Origin: Oscheius onirici
Taxonomy: Eukaryota; Nematoda; Chromadorea; Rhabditida; Rhabditidae
Assembly (NCBI GenBank): GCA_932521025.1
Contig: OW051470.1
Span: 9,100,501-9,164,500, forward strand
Length of the DNA stretch: 64,000 nucleotides
Reading direction: 5' to 3'
The stretch's first letter is position 1. Each line of letters opens with the position of its first letter. Shown one piece after another: positions 52,001-62,311 of the stretch. The position numbers and the translations under genes were made by a program. The notes beneath the pieces were generated by a model. The model was not told the DNA's origin. It saw only the letters and a program-made list of their open reading frames with translations, and ran no database searches.

Positions 52001-52998
52001 CTACAGTTCTTCGGAGTGTTGGCAGGAAGAGACATGTCGTGAGCCGGATAAGGAATTGTGTCCCAGATGGCACTGTTGACCTGAAAATAGGGCGAAATTA
52101 GAGCTGTCTCTGTCTAGTCTGTGGCCTTCTGAGTTGTCCTACAGTCCATGCTTTCTCAGATTTCCTAACTATCGAGTCTGTGGTTTATCGAGCCGTCTAG
52201 GTTGTGGCTCTTTTCCAGCAGTCTAACTGCCGAGTCTGTAGCTTTTTCAAACTGTCTGACTGTCCAAGTCGTGGCTGGTCCAGCTGTCTAACTGTCGAGC
52301 CTGTGGTTTTCTAAAGCTGTGTGTGGCAAGATTTTCTACCCAAAAACATCAAATTCTACAAAAACCCACATGAGCATTGCTATTCCAGAGATCAGTGATG
52401 AAGCCCTTCATCTGATTGAGATTCAGACGAACCGTGCCCTCTTCCGGCTCATCACGGACCATAAAGTCGAAGACGGCTCTCGGAATGCGTGCAATTTTGA
52501 TGTAGTGCATCTGCAAGTCAATTTTAGTCCTTTTTAAGAAAATTTGTGAAAAAATAAGAAGAAGAAAGAATATTTACCGAGCTAGGAGGCTCTGCCGGTG
52601 GCTTGTCGTCCTCTTCGGGGACTTTTGCTCCATTTTCCTTGTTCTCCTCAACTTTTTCGATTTCCGGCTCGGTGGAGACGATTTCAGGTTCTTGCGGCTC
52701 AACTTTCTCCTCAACCGGAACCGTTTCTGTCTTGATTTCAGTCGGAGCTTCCTCTTTGACCTCTTCTGGGACGTTTTCGACGGCCGGCTCGGCAATTTTG
52801 GCCTCTTCCTTCTGCTCAACGACTCCTTCCATGATGTCGGCCTTTTCGTCCTCCGGGACCTGAAACATGCCAGTTTTTCTAGACAACAGTGGTTAAAATT
52901 GCCTCTTTGACAGCTTCCGCGGCCTGCACGACTGGCTTCTCTTCCTCAACAGCCGTCTCCACAACTGTCGGAGGCGTTTCTTCGCTCGGATTTTCCAT
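49093..52998 (-). CDS. Acidic/Gln-Arg-rich protein, family not recognised
   Basis: A multi-exon minus-strand gene with ATG at 52998 and TGA at 49093. The N-terminus is very acidic (MENPSEETPPTVV; exon 52578-52858 with repeated PEE/EPE). A folded-looking middle follows: IARIPRAVFDFMVRDEPEEG, MKGFITDLWNSNAH, NSAIWDTIPYPAHDMSLPAN, VEKMKKIRDQEIGRYNKMND. The C-terminus is Gln/Asn/Pro/Arg-rich (KPQPRQQQPQKRQSL; QQYQQQRNNKPDSRPKRF) and ends QQQTREYGRRY. Exons 51692-51769 and 50354-50504 join in phase across a 1.19 kb intron with foreign-looking DNA. The composition suggests an RNA- or chromatin-associated protein, but I cannot name a family and give no function. Confidence 0.7.
50590..51640. mobile_element. 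Possible transposon remnant inside an intron
   Basis: The 1.19 kb intron 50505-51691 holds sequence unlike the other introns: GC-balanced, with open stretches on both strands (plus strand 51107-51373, including LSVNELHAIVSFPLYATPQ; minus strand 51420-51640, including ESGCWYRFKLSKFSSQRYNE). No transposase motif or clean terminal repeat was found, so this may be a decayed mobile element or a small nested gene. Confidence 0.3.
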
Positions 52999-53668
52999 TT
53001 TTAGAGACTCACTGGAAGATTTTGTGATCAAAACGGATGGAAAGAGAAAACTGAGAGAAAACACATAATGAACACCTTTTGGACGTTTGTTTGCGGTTCA
53101 ATAGGTAGAAAGTCGGTTTCTTAGTCTTGTTTTCTCTATTACCGGCTTTTTTAAATATCGTGAAACCAGGTGACAGACCGATCAGGAAACGTTCGAATTG
53201 GCTTCAGAAGGTCGGGGCCAAAAATATGGATCTTACAAGCAAAATTAGCATTCCGCTCCTTTATTCTTTGCATATTATCGTTGTTTCAAGTGTACTGCCT
53301 TAAAAAGAGAAAAAGAACAGAAGATAATAATGAAAAACAGCAAAGTTTTGATCCTATGATGTTTCTCGGCCGCTTCGAAACATATTTTAGGTGTTTTCGA
53401 GCAAAAAACTTCTCTGAATGTCTTGTGGGGGTCTTGTCGTCATTTTTCGGCAAAAAAAGAAGCAAAAATATTGGAACAATGACAATAAATGAGAGAAACC
53501 TGGAGCAATTCTCGCCAAGTCGTCGATTTTCAAATGTTCGCGGTAAACGTGCCCGCCGCGGGTTTCTGTAGCCGCGAGTTTCGAAATCGAATTTCCAGCA
53601 AAAGAAAAATCAGTCTCTCACTTTCTGCTGAATTCTCTCGTCAATTTTCCTACATTCTTCGTGAAAAA

Positions 53669-54445
53669 ATGACCGGAAATTTCAGTTCTAGCCCGCTGAA
53701 CGTCGCCGAAGAGCAAGAAGTCATCTTCTACAGCCCGGAATACGAAGAGGAGCTTCTGGCAACTGTTGGCCTCTCTCCTGCCGATCCGTGCCACTTTCTC
53801 AGCACGAGGGAAATTGAAGGTAAAAACGCGCTTTTTTTACCCTTTTGTTTAATTCTTTGTGCATGAACTTCCCCCAACCATCCAAGTTTGCCATTCTTCC
53901 CTTCTCACATATTTTCACGCCTGTTTTGCTCTTTTTGCCTATTTGAATTCTTCGCAAGTACATTTATCGAATTCTTAGCTAAAAAATTACCCCAAGAACG
54001 TATGAACGGGGAGTGAGAAGCGTGAGTTTTCGAAAAACGTCATGGGTGGAGGAGCTTAGGTGCCAAAGATCGCAGTTCCTGTCAAAAATCACCATTTTCA
54101 GAACTCTTGCCTGCCGTCGATTGCAATGTGGTGGATTTTTCGCAGCTCGAGCCCTATCCAGTCGACTACGTCGAAGAGCCTAGACAGAAAAAACAACGAG
54201 GGCGTCCTATGAAGGCTGAATCGAATAGCAAGATGGCCGTCTACTCGCGTCAATATCGGAAAGCCAAGAAGCAAGAACTGGCCGTTTCGCAGCAACGAGC
54301 CCAAGATCTGGAAAGACAGAATGCCGAACTTTGCCGCTATGTTCAGGAAGTCGCCAGCTATGTTCACGAGCCCGAAAAATGGTACAACCGCACTCAAAAT
54401 TGGCCCAGAGCAGCTTCAACGACTCCCACGAAGCATCCTTTCTGA
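53669..54445 (+). CDS. bZIP transcription factor
   Basis: Two exons, 53669-53819 and 54102-54445, encode 164 residues. The acidic N-terminal half (EEQEVIFYSPEYEEELLATV; NVVDFSQLEPYPVDYVEEP) looks like an activation region. The basic region is KKQRGRPMKAESNSKMAVYS then RQYRKAKKQ, which keeps the bZIP pattern N-x4-A-x2-S-R. A short leucine-zipper-like helix follows (ELAVSQQRAQDLERQNAELC RYVQEV, with Leu/Val at heptad spacing). The zipper is short, so the protein probably heterodimerises. The first ATG after a stop-free leader was used; an in-frame upstream ATG at 53489 would add 60 residues without family support. I cannot name the orthologue. Confidence 0.75.
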
Positions 54446-54545
54446 ATGTTTGTTGATGTTTTTGTTAATAATATGAATTTGTTATAATTTCAACCCACAA
54501 GCATGTTATAGCGTTTTTTAAGTTTTGAAAGGCAAAGACAAAAAA

Positions 54546-54614
54546 CAAGGCAGGGAATCGATCCCTCGTTCTGGCGTCAATCTAAAACTACCACTGCGCC
54601 ACATCAATTCATGC
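54546..54614 (-). tRNA. tRNA-like sequence (degenerate, probable pseudogene)
   Basis: Minus strand: TGGCGCAGTGGTAG fits an A box and GGATCGATTCC a B box; AGGG/CCCT forms the T stem, and a T6 run follows at about 54541. Acceptor and D stems pair weakly. It lies between the bZIP and POLK genes. Confidence 0.4.
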
Positions 54615-54911
54615 CAATTTTTATGATTTAGAGATCGGCGAGGCTCTTCATCGACGGCAGGACGTCAAAACTCGGGTAATTCTTGTCCTCTTGCTTATAA
54701 ATCGGTAACTTTTAGTCTGCCATCAAGCTGGAAGCTTCTCGAACGGCTAGAGTGTTTTTCAGACGATCTTTCGCAGAAATAAAATTATTTCTGTCAAGTT
54801 TGGAGTCTTTTCTTCTTCCTGTGTCAAAATGACACAATTTTATCTCATTTTCTGTAATTTAAAATAGTCTGCAATCATTTTGAGTAAAAAGCCAGCTTCT
54901 AGGCCGCAAAA

Positions 54912-57872
54912 ATGCATGTGATGACGGTCAGCAAAGCCGGCATGCAGGGCGTGGACAAGGAGAAGGTCTCAAAGATTATTGCCAAGAATACGAGCACAAA
55001 TTATTCGAATTTTACGGCCAAGCAGCAGAAAAGAGTCGATGAAAGGGTCCAAGAGATTCAGAAGACACTGGCTGGTGTAACACCGGCTGAATGGGCAAGG
55101 TCACAACAAGAGGTACTGCCTTTTCGTCTTTTTTTTCGTAGAAACCCGTGTGACACTTTCGTTTTTGTTCTTCTCGCCATATTCTGGCCTTGTTTGCCGT
55201 AACGTGGTGGCATCTCACCCCAAACAACATAGGCTCGATTCCGCTCACGGTTTCGCCTTTGAAAGAGCACTAGGAGTACGTTTCTGCAACAAATTTTGGG
55301 CCACTTTGTCCCATCGGCTCTCTTGTGGTTCCTCAGCCCTCTACAGTCTAAAAAAATCAGCCGGAAGCTTTAGCCTCTTCACAAAATCCATTTCGAACAG
55401 GTTTCGCATCAGTTAACAGACTATGCCACGATTGTTTTTTAACATATTTGTCGGCTTGACTTCATTGATACAACTGAGCTGAAAAAGTGCCTAGACAAAA
55501 GCTTATTTGATCTTGAACGGCTCTAAAATAGCTGTTTTCATTCTTCCCGTATAACTTTCCCAAATTCCAGGCCGACGACCTCGTCGCAATCCTCGAATCC
55601 ATGCGAGATCTGAGCCGACAATGTGTTCACATCGATATGGTAATTTCTAGCTCAATCTTTCAATTCTTCCCAGCTTTAGGACGCCTTTTTCGCCGCAGTC
55701 GAGATGCGCGACGAACCGCGTCTTCGTAAAGTCCCAATGGCCGTCGGATCTCAGGCTATGCTGGTAAAAACTCGGCTTTTTTGTCAATTTTTCTTGAAAA
55801 TTCCAGAGCACTTCGAATTACATAGCTCGTCAATCTGGAGTTCGAGCCGCAATGCCTGGGTTTATAGCCAAAAAGCTCTGTCCCCAGCTGGAAATCATCT
55901 CGGGAAATTTTCGCAAGTACAGCCGTGAAAGCAAGGTTTATAAGCAAATTTTATTGAAATTGAACTTAAAATCCAGGTTTTTGCTGCAATTTTTGCCGAA
56001 TATGACGACGATTTTTCGATGGGATCCCTAGATGAGGCCTACATTGACATTACGGACTTTTTGAGCCAGAGAAACTGTTCAAGTTGGTTTTTCCCCACTT
56101 TTTATACCAAAATTAGGAAAATACACAAGATTACGATATGGAGGAACCTGTGGCTGCCGACTGCCACAATTTTCCACCGAAGATGAAGCTGAAATTCTGA
56201 AGAAAACGGAAAATTTATGCGGGAAATGCCGAAAAGTACAGCTAATCTATGAGGATGAAGTGGAATTCGGCACGACGAGGGCAGAAGTAGTGAAGGAGAT
56301 TAGATTCCGGGTGGAACAAGCCACCGGACTGACTTGTAGTGCAGGTAAATTTGTATGTTGTTCCCGAACCTCTGAACCCTGTCCTTCCCCTCTCTAACGT
56401 CTCAATTTTCCAGGAATCGCCTCCAATTTCATGCTGGCCAAGATCTGTTCTGATCTAAACAAGCCCAATGGTCAATATGAGCTTCCCAACGAATATCCAC
56501 TCATTATGAACTTTTTGAAGGATCTACCTATTAGAAAAGTGAGCCTTTTTCTCACCAATTTTATAAAAAAGCTCATTGTCAGGTCTGCGGAATCGGTCGC
56601 GTCTCGGAAGCGCATCTAAAAGCCTGTGGAATGGACGCAGTTGGAGATATTCTCGAGAAGAGGGCCGCCCTGAAATTCGTCTTCACCCAACTCAGTCAGG
56701 AGCATTTTTTGCGCGTCGGACTAGGTCTTTCGGGCCGGCCGAGAGAAGGCGATCCACGAAGAAAGAGCATCTCCGTCGAGAGGACTTTCACGTAAATTTT
56801 TTTGTTCCAGTAGACCCCTCCCCCCCAAATTTTCGCTGCGAGACCCATTGTCGGTAAATATGGATACTCAGCCAAAGATACGCAGCGAAAAGTCAGAGTT
56901 GTGGCAGCATTTTTGTCCACGCTATGTAACTGTCGATGTTGTGGCTAAACTTTTGTGCACAGCTGTCTAACTGGTGGTTGTGGTCGTCGTAAACTTTACA
57001 GTTGTGTAATAGTCGATGGTGTGGCCACATCAACGTTAATTTTAAATTTAAATAAATGCTCTGAACTCTCTTAAAAAGGCAATTATTAGGCCAACCAGCG
57101 ACCAGAAAGAATTGAAAGAAACGGTCAAGTCGATATGTGAAGAGCTGTTCGGAGATATTCAACGAGTCAAAATTGTCGGTATGTAGCTTTTTCATCCCAA
57201 CAATGTGGAAACTGATTTAGGAGGCCGATGTGTGACGATAAAAATCAAGTTGTCCTCGTTTGATGTCCTCACTCGCTCTCTTACAGTATCCTCAATTGTC
57301 ACAGATTTGGAAGGCCTTCTCTCAGCCGCCAACAGCATTTTGAACAAGGAACTTGGCCAAGAGATGCGTCTGCTCGGCGTCCGTTTGAGTCAGCTCAAAT
57401 TCGCCGACGATGGCGAAGGAGGCAGTTGCGGAAAAACGGTCATGGATTATTTCAAACAGGCCAAGAAGCCGAAACTTGCTGTGGAAGAGGAGGAGGAGGA
57501 GGAAGAAGAATCGGAAGGAACGTCGAGGGAGCCGAAAATTGAGTTAGTTTGACACTAAAAAGTTTGGAAAAGGTATCTTGAAAATAGTTCTTTTTTCTTT
57601 TGATCGAGAATCCGCTATGATCCTGTGTGAATTTCAGATCATCCGAGCCCCAAGTCGCCTGTCCCATCTGCTCCGAAAGCTTTCTTCAAGACGAAATCAA
57701 CAGTCACCTGGACGAATGCCTAAATCGCGACCTTTTGAAGCAGGAAAACCGTCCCAGTCGACCAGTAGCCGCGACGAAAAAAGAAAAAGCTGGAAAAGGT
57801 ACAAAAACGACAAAAAAGGAGCCGAAGAAAGAAGCTCCCGCCATTACGTCATTTTTCGCCAAAAAGAAGTGA
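54912..57872 (+). CDS. polk-1: DNA polymerase kappa (Y-family translesion polymerase)
   Basis: A nuclear polymerase that extends past bulky minor-groove lesions. Eleven exons (54912-55112, 55571-55639, 55680-55763, 55807-55935, 55977-56082, 56117-56344, 56414-56538, 56583-56791, 57090-57178, 57221-57542, 57638-57872) give 598 residues. The kappa-specific N-clasp has KAGMQGVDKEKVSKIIAKN. The catalytic acids are in HIDMDAFFAAVEMR and SLDEAYIDIT. STSNYIARQSGVRAAMPGF is nearly identical to other pol kappas. The thumb and little-finger regions follow (GIASNFMLAKICSDLNKPNG; ISVERTF). Near the C-terminus there is one UBZ4 ubiquitin-binding finger (CPICSESFLQDEINSHLDEC) and a Lys-rich end ITSFFAKKK, which resembles a PCNA-binding motif. 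Human pol kappa has two UBZs, so this one is shorter. Confidence 0.95.
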
Positions 57873-58630
57873 TTTTTTTTTCAGCAAAACGTGTCATTTT
57901 TCGCCCTCGTATAGTCTTCATTTTGTGCCATTCAAATCTAAAAATGATTGAAAAAAGGACCTTTATATTTTCGACATTTGGACGCAAATAAGTTCTAGAT
58001 TGCTGTCTAACTATCGATGTTGTGGCTCCAATATGCCACGTTATTCCTGACTCGTCTCTTCTACTATCTTTCGATAACTGACTCTCTGTCCTGTACCCAT
58101 ATTCTACAGTCTAACCGTCTACTGGCAAGACTGAGGGAAACTTGAAGGACAACTACTGATTCTACAGTCTTGACTCTTCTCTCCCAGTCCTCTCGCCCTG
58201 AACAGTTCATTCAGTCTCTCTCGATTTCGGTATGCCGCTACGGAGATGGCGGTCCGTTTTCACCTGTAGAGAGACTCGTCCCAATTAGATTCAGTAAGCA
58301 GATAGGGGGCCGTCGGTGTGTGTGCGGCAAATGGCTTCAAACGGCCCCCGGTCGCTGTGACAGCCGACTAGAAGAGAGCTTCAATTAGGCTCGACGATCT
58401 AATGAATTGATAATGCCGTGAGGGGTGAGATCTGATTGCTGCATTTACGGCGACCGGAGAAGGGCGATTTGCACACTACTGGGAGAGACGCGAAAAAGTT
58501 GGTACAGTGTTTGAAAGAAGAATGTTTTGATCCTGGATAGACAGAGGGATTGGACGAAATTAGACTACTGGTCAATAGACAGTTTGACATCAGTAGACAG
58601 TACAGAGAGTCGGAGCAGTACAGTAGACAG

Positions 58631-58868
58631 TATACTTGGGCGTAGAGACGAAAATTAGCTTAACCAACTTCTTACTAGTCGAGTGTTTGAAATGTTTTCG
58701 CAACAGGTAACAGGTATACGTGGGCGTCGAGTCGATTTTTTTTTCAAATTCTGCGGCTCAAATACGAAGAAATGAAGAAACTCTTTTGTTATTTCCCGTT
58801 TGTTGAGCCAAATAACCTTTAAAAATCGACTCGCCTCGACTCAGCTCGAGTCGAGTTGCCCAAGTATA
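58631..58868. repeat. TATACTTGGGC-family palindromic element (copy 3)
   Basis: It begins TATACTTGGGCGT and ends GTTGCCCAAGTATA, with CTCGACTC/GAGTCGAG words near the right end. It is flanked on both sides by GTAGACAG, possibly a target duplication, although the surrounding sequence is itself repetitive. Confidence 0.6.
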
Positions 58869-59026
58869 GTAGACAGTACAGAGAGAGCGAGAGTCTGATT
58901 GTGAGATCAGTACAGTAGACAGTACACAGAGAGCCTGAGATCAGTTGACAGTACAGAGAGTCAGCGGAAAACAACTATAGACTTGTCTTCTAGAGAGAGA
59001 GTCAAGAAGCTCGCCTAATAAGGGAA

Positions 59027-59200
59027 GCTTGTCAGGTCAACCCGGAGTTTGAGGTCGAGTATAGTGTCATTCGATAGCCCATGGCAAATAGATTCCGGGG
59101 TATATTTCCAAATTTGCGGAATACACTCCTGGACCGAGTTATAGACGGGCTATTGAATGACACTATACTCGACCTCAAACTCCGGGTTGACCTGACAAGC
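59027..59200. repeat. Near-perfect 54-base inverted repeat (hairpin)
   Basis: The left arm 59027-59080 (GCTTGTCAGGTCAACCCGGA ... GATAGCCC) and right arm 59147-59200 are exact inverses except for one base, around a 66-base loop. The length and tightness suit a recent MITE or an RNA hairpin. Confidence 0.85.
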
Positions 59201-59709
59201 CTCCATTGTAAGAGTTCTGAAACGAGGGAAGAGTACAGTACATGAAGTCAGGAGAACAATGAGGAAGATCCCTCTTATTCTCTGTTACTCTTCCTTCACG
59301 GATTACTGTCACCTCGCGGACTGTTATCTGGTGTCAAACGCGACTAAGACAGACGCGCTAAACGTAAATCAGCCGGGCGAAAGATTGTCGTGTCGAATAT
59401 GCGCGAGATCGTCTGCTTTTTATGTTATCTCTCTACTATTGCCAACAGACATTAGTCATTCGAGAGAGGCAGAATTTCTACTGATCTGTCAATCTCACTT
59501 TCTGATTCTCTCACTCAGTTTGTCTTTCTTTACCTCTGTCAGTCTGTCAGACTCTCTGTCTTTCTGTTCCTCTGACTTCTGTGACTCTGAATCTGTGACT
59601 CTCTGTCTCTCTGTCCTGTCTATCAAAACCACTGAATAAAGATCTTTATTGAGACGTCCTGAACTGTACAGAGGTAGACTGATTTTTCACGTTGTTCTGA
59701 GGTATAGAT

Positions 59710-61793
59710 TCACTGCTGCAAAACCCGCTGATACAGGCTGTGAAATGGCGGGAAAGAGATGCTGGTCGGTCGTTCTCCTGTCGCCTTCTTCAACTTGGCC
59801 CTCTTATTCTACAAATTGCTGTTCTCATGTCGTGTAACAATCTCGGCGTATCAGATTGCGCGGTAGTCCTCTCGATTAGAGAGAGCGAGTACAAGGTTAC
59901 GGTAATGATCGTGGCGGCGGCATCGCGCGAAATTTGGCATGGCGCTACTCGTGAGATTGCTATCGCCGTGTGTTTCTTACAAGATTAACGAGGCATGCCA
60001 ATCTGGTTCTCTCTCTTTCATCTTTTTTGAACAAACTACTGTAATTGAGGGATTCTCTGTCTCTCTACCGCTTCCAGTTACAGTAAAAAGAGTTAAGTGA
60101 CTGAGGGAAAAGGATACGGTAAAAGAGAATCAAGAGACTTAATGAAAAGGATACGGTAAGGAAGAATCTGGTAAGAGTACAGAGAGTAAAGAGTCAGGAA
60201 ATCTGTCTACAGTACATAGTCGGAAAAAATCGGAGGAATCGGTGCTTAGATAGTGTGAGAGTACCTCCGAGTCCAGAACTAGAAATCAATAGAGAGTACA
60301 GTACAGGAAAGCAAGAGATAAGAGGATGACTGAGTAGGACAGTCAGAGAAAAGGGGAAAAGGAGAACAGAAATCAGTTCAGAGCATTAGACAGAGAGTCA
60401 AGAGTCAGGTAAAATGAGTCAGTAGTCGGGGGGGGGGGGGAGAGAGACCGGGTCTTTTTCCGTCTGAATAGAGTGAAAAGTACAGAGAGTCGAGAGTCTG
60501 GACAGGTAGTCGAGAGACAGGAACAGTCTGAGTAACTGAACAGTACAGAATGAATTAATGGACAGACAGTCAGGGTACAGAGTAAGAGTACAGAGTCTGA
60601 TCAAAGCCTGTCACTGTCAAAACTCTCACCTGAAACCAAATTTTGATTTGGGACTCATTCAGTCGAAGCTCGTGTGCCAACTCCTGTCGTCTCTTCTCGG
60701 TCAGATATCTGAACTCCCTTTTTGGTCGACCCCCGTGACTCTCGACTCACTTATTGTCCCTGAACTCGTCCTTTAGTCTGTCCAGTTGATCCGACGTAAA
60801 AGCAGTTCTGGGTCGTTTCTCCTCCTCTGAACTACTCTCTCGCTTCCGAGGCTTCCTCGTCCTCTGTCCTGTAAAATGCCTCATTCTCATTATCGCCAGT
60901 CAGAATCTCTATGTTTTCGCGCGCGAACAATGGCAGTAACTGGCGGAGGAGGGATGACTGTTCGCGGAGATTTTCAAATGAGGTGCTCATTTTGGGAACA
61001 GAAGATAAGAATGAGAGACAGACTCGGCGGTTAGACAGTTAAGAAGGCCACAGACAAGACAGTTAGACAGCTCTAAAAGCCACAGACTAGACAGCTTGAA
61101 AAAGAAATATAAAAAAATAAGACGAAATTCGCGAAAAAATCGACAAAATTCGTGTTTTTCGTACAAAAATTCAATTTTCTTTGCGGATTTGTTTTTTTTT
61201 TGCTTAACTTTTTTCTGTGATAGTCGGTCTTTGTTCACAATGACTGGGGAAACACAAAAAAACCAGAAAAAAAGCGTGCTGAATTTCTTTTGCCCATCCC
61301 CCTGAAGGCAATTTTTTTCTCAGCCGGTCCAAGCGCACATGTCTAGACAGCTCAAAAGGTAACAAACTGACAATTAGACAGCTAATGAAGACAGCAACGA
61401 ACTAGACAGTTAGACAGCTTGCAAAAGCCACAGACTAGACAGTTAGACTTCACACGAAGATTCGTTGGTATTTTCATAGGAGCTGCTCATTTTGGGAACG
61501 GATGAGAGACTGAAAACTGTGATGCATACCTGAAGAAGGTCTGTCCGAGTATCTTGTACAGAAGACCCATGCCGGAAAGAGATTCCGACTGTCTGCCAGA
61601 GGAAGAGAGAGACAGTTACTGTTACCAGTTACTGGACTGGTATTCACTGAACTAAAACCAATAGTATCAGAAAATATTCAGTAAGAGTACAGTACCTGAT
61701 GGGAGAGAGATCAGAGACGGAGGGAGAAGAGGACGTTGACGTCACTGTCGTCGCCAGTATGGACTCGATACTGAACTTGAGCTGCGGATGCAT
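59710..61793 (-). CDS. ceh-16: Engrailed homeobox transcription factor
   Basis: A repressor that specifies cells in epidermis and neurons. Exons 61696-61793, 61530-61588, 60751-60868, 60630-60708 and 59710-59808 encode only 150 residues, yet all engrailed blocks are present in order: EH1, the Groucho-binding motif ([10 protein letters not shown]); EH2 ([18 protein letters not shown], the Exd/Pbx contact); a basic spacer (RTRKPRKRE); the homeodomain ([20 protein letters not shown] ... [17 protein letters not shown]); and EH5 (KATGERP). Introns fall inside the homeodomain after FRDNK and before NKRAK. The start used is the ATG at 61793 just before EH1; an in-frame ATG at 61898 exists. Exon 2 uses a GACAG acceptor. 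The intron 60869-61529 carries a half-MITE. The symbol is by analogy with C. elegans. Confidence 0.93.
61100..61344. repeat. Half copy of the AGACATGTGCGC MITE in an engrailed intron
   Basis: AAGACGAAATTCGCGAAAAA ... TTCACAATGACTGGGGAAAC ... GAAGGCAATTTTTTTC ... CGGTCCAAGCGCACATGTCT matches the right half of 14885-15290 with few changes. The left inverted arm is missing. Confidence 0.75.
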
Positions 61794-62311
61794 CCGTCTG
61801 TGTGGAAAAGCGTTTTTTGACGGTTTGGAGGAGAAGAAGAGTGCGATAAAGACCTCAATCAGTCGGCGCCAGAGTACCGCCCCTACGGGGCGGGTCATAC
61901 GGTATCTTTCTAGCTAAGGCGAGAGAGAGACAGAAAGAGATGCGCTCCGCCTAATTACCCGGACGGCTGTCAGCAATTAGGAATGGAGCCGTGATGGGCT
62001 CCGTAGGTGAAAATGAGAGAATAGGGGTGATGGATTGGAGCAAATAGATGTTTTCTTCTCTCTGTGTCTGTTGCCCTTCACAGAGACGACAGGTTACGAT
62101 AACATCTCTTTCGGCTGCCAGTCGGAAACACGTGTAACAGCACACTGGAGAACATACAGACATACATACAGTTAGCCGCCATAAGGGAGACAAAGAGAAA
62201 GGCTTTGTCCAGAAATGAGAGACTGATTTACCAGATGTGTCTCTGTCCCCTGACAGTAAAAACAACATCTTACGTGCTAAGTTTATTTTCCAATCCGGTC
62301 CTGATACCTCT
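61794..62311. promoter_or_regulatory. Upstream region of engrailed
   Basis: Between the engrailed start and the 3' end of the next minus-strand gene. The block 61840-62130 is non-repetitive and could contain promoter or 5' UTR exons. No other feature is recognised. Confidence 0.3.

Larger units (their letters stand above)
57873..59709. other. Gap between convergent POLK and engrailed genes
   Basis: 3' ends of both genes plus repeats. A non-repetitive block at 58200-58510 is unassigned. Elements at 58631-58868 and 59027-59200 are listed separately; the rest is CAGTAGACAGTACAGAGAG-type sequence. I see no supported exon. Confidence 0.35.

Noticed and set aside
53489-53668. In-frame N-terminal extension of the bZIP protein
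   Set aside because: The extension has no family similarity and no conserved composition, and the downstream ATG has a better start context (AAAAATGAC).
60870-60990. ATG-led frame starting [19 protein letters not shown] upstream of the homeobox exon
   Set aside because: It is out of frame with the homeodomain. The EH2 exon at 61530-61588 joins the homeobox exon at 60868 in perfect phase, leaving this stretch as intron.
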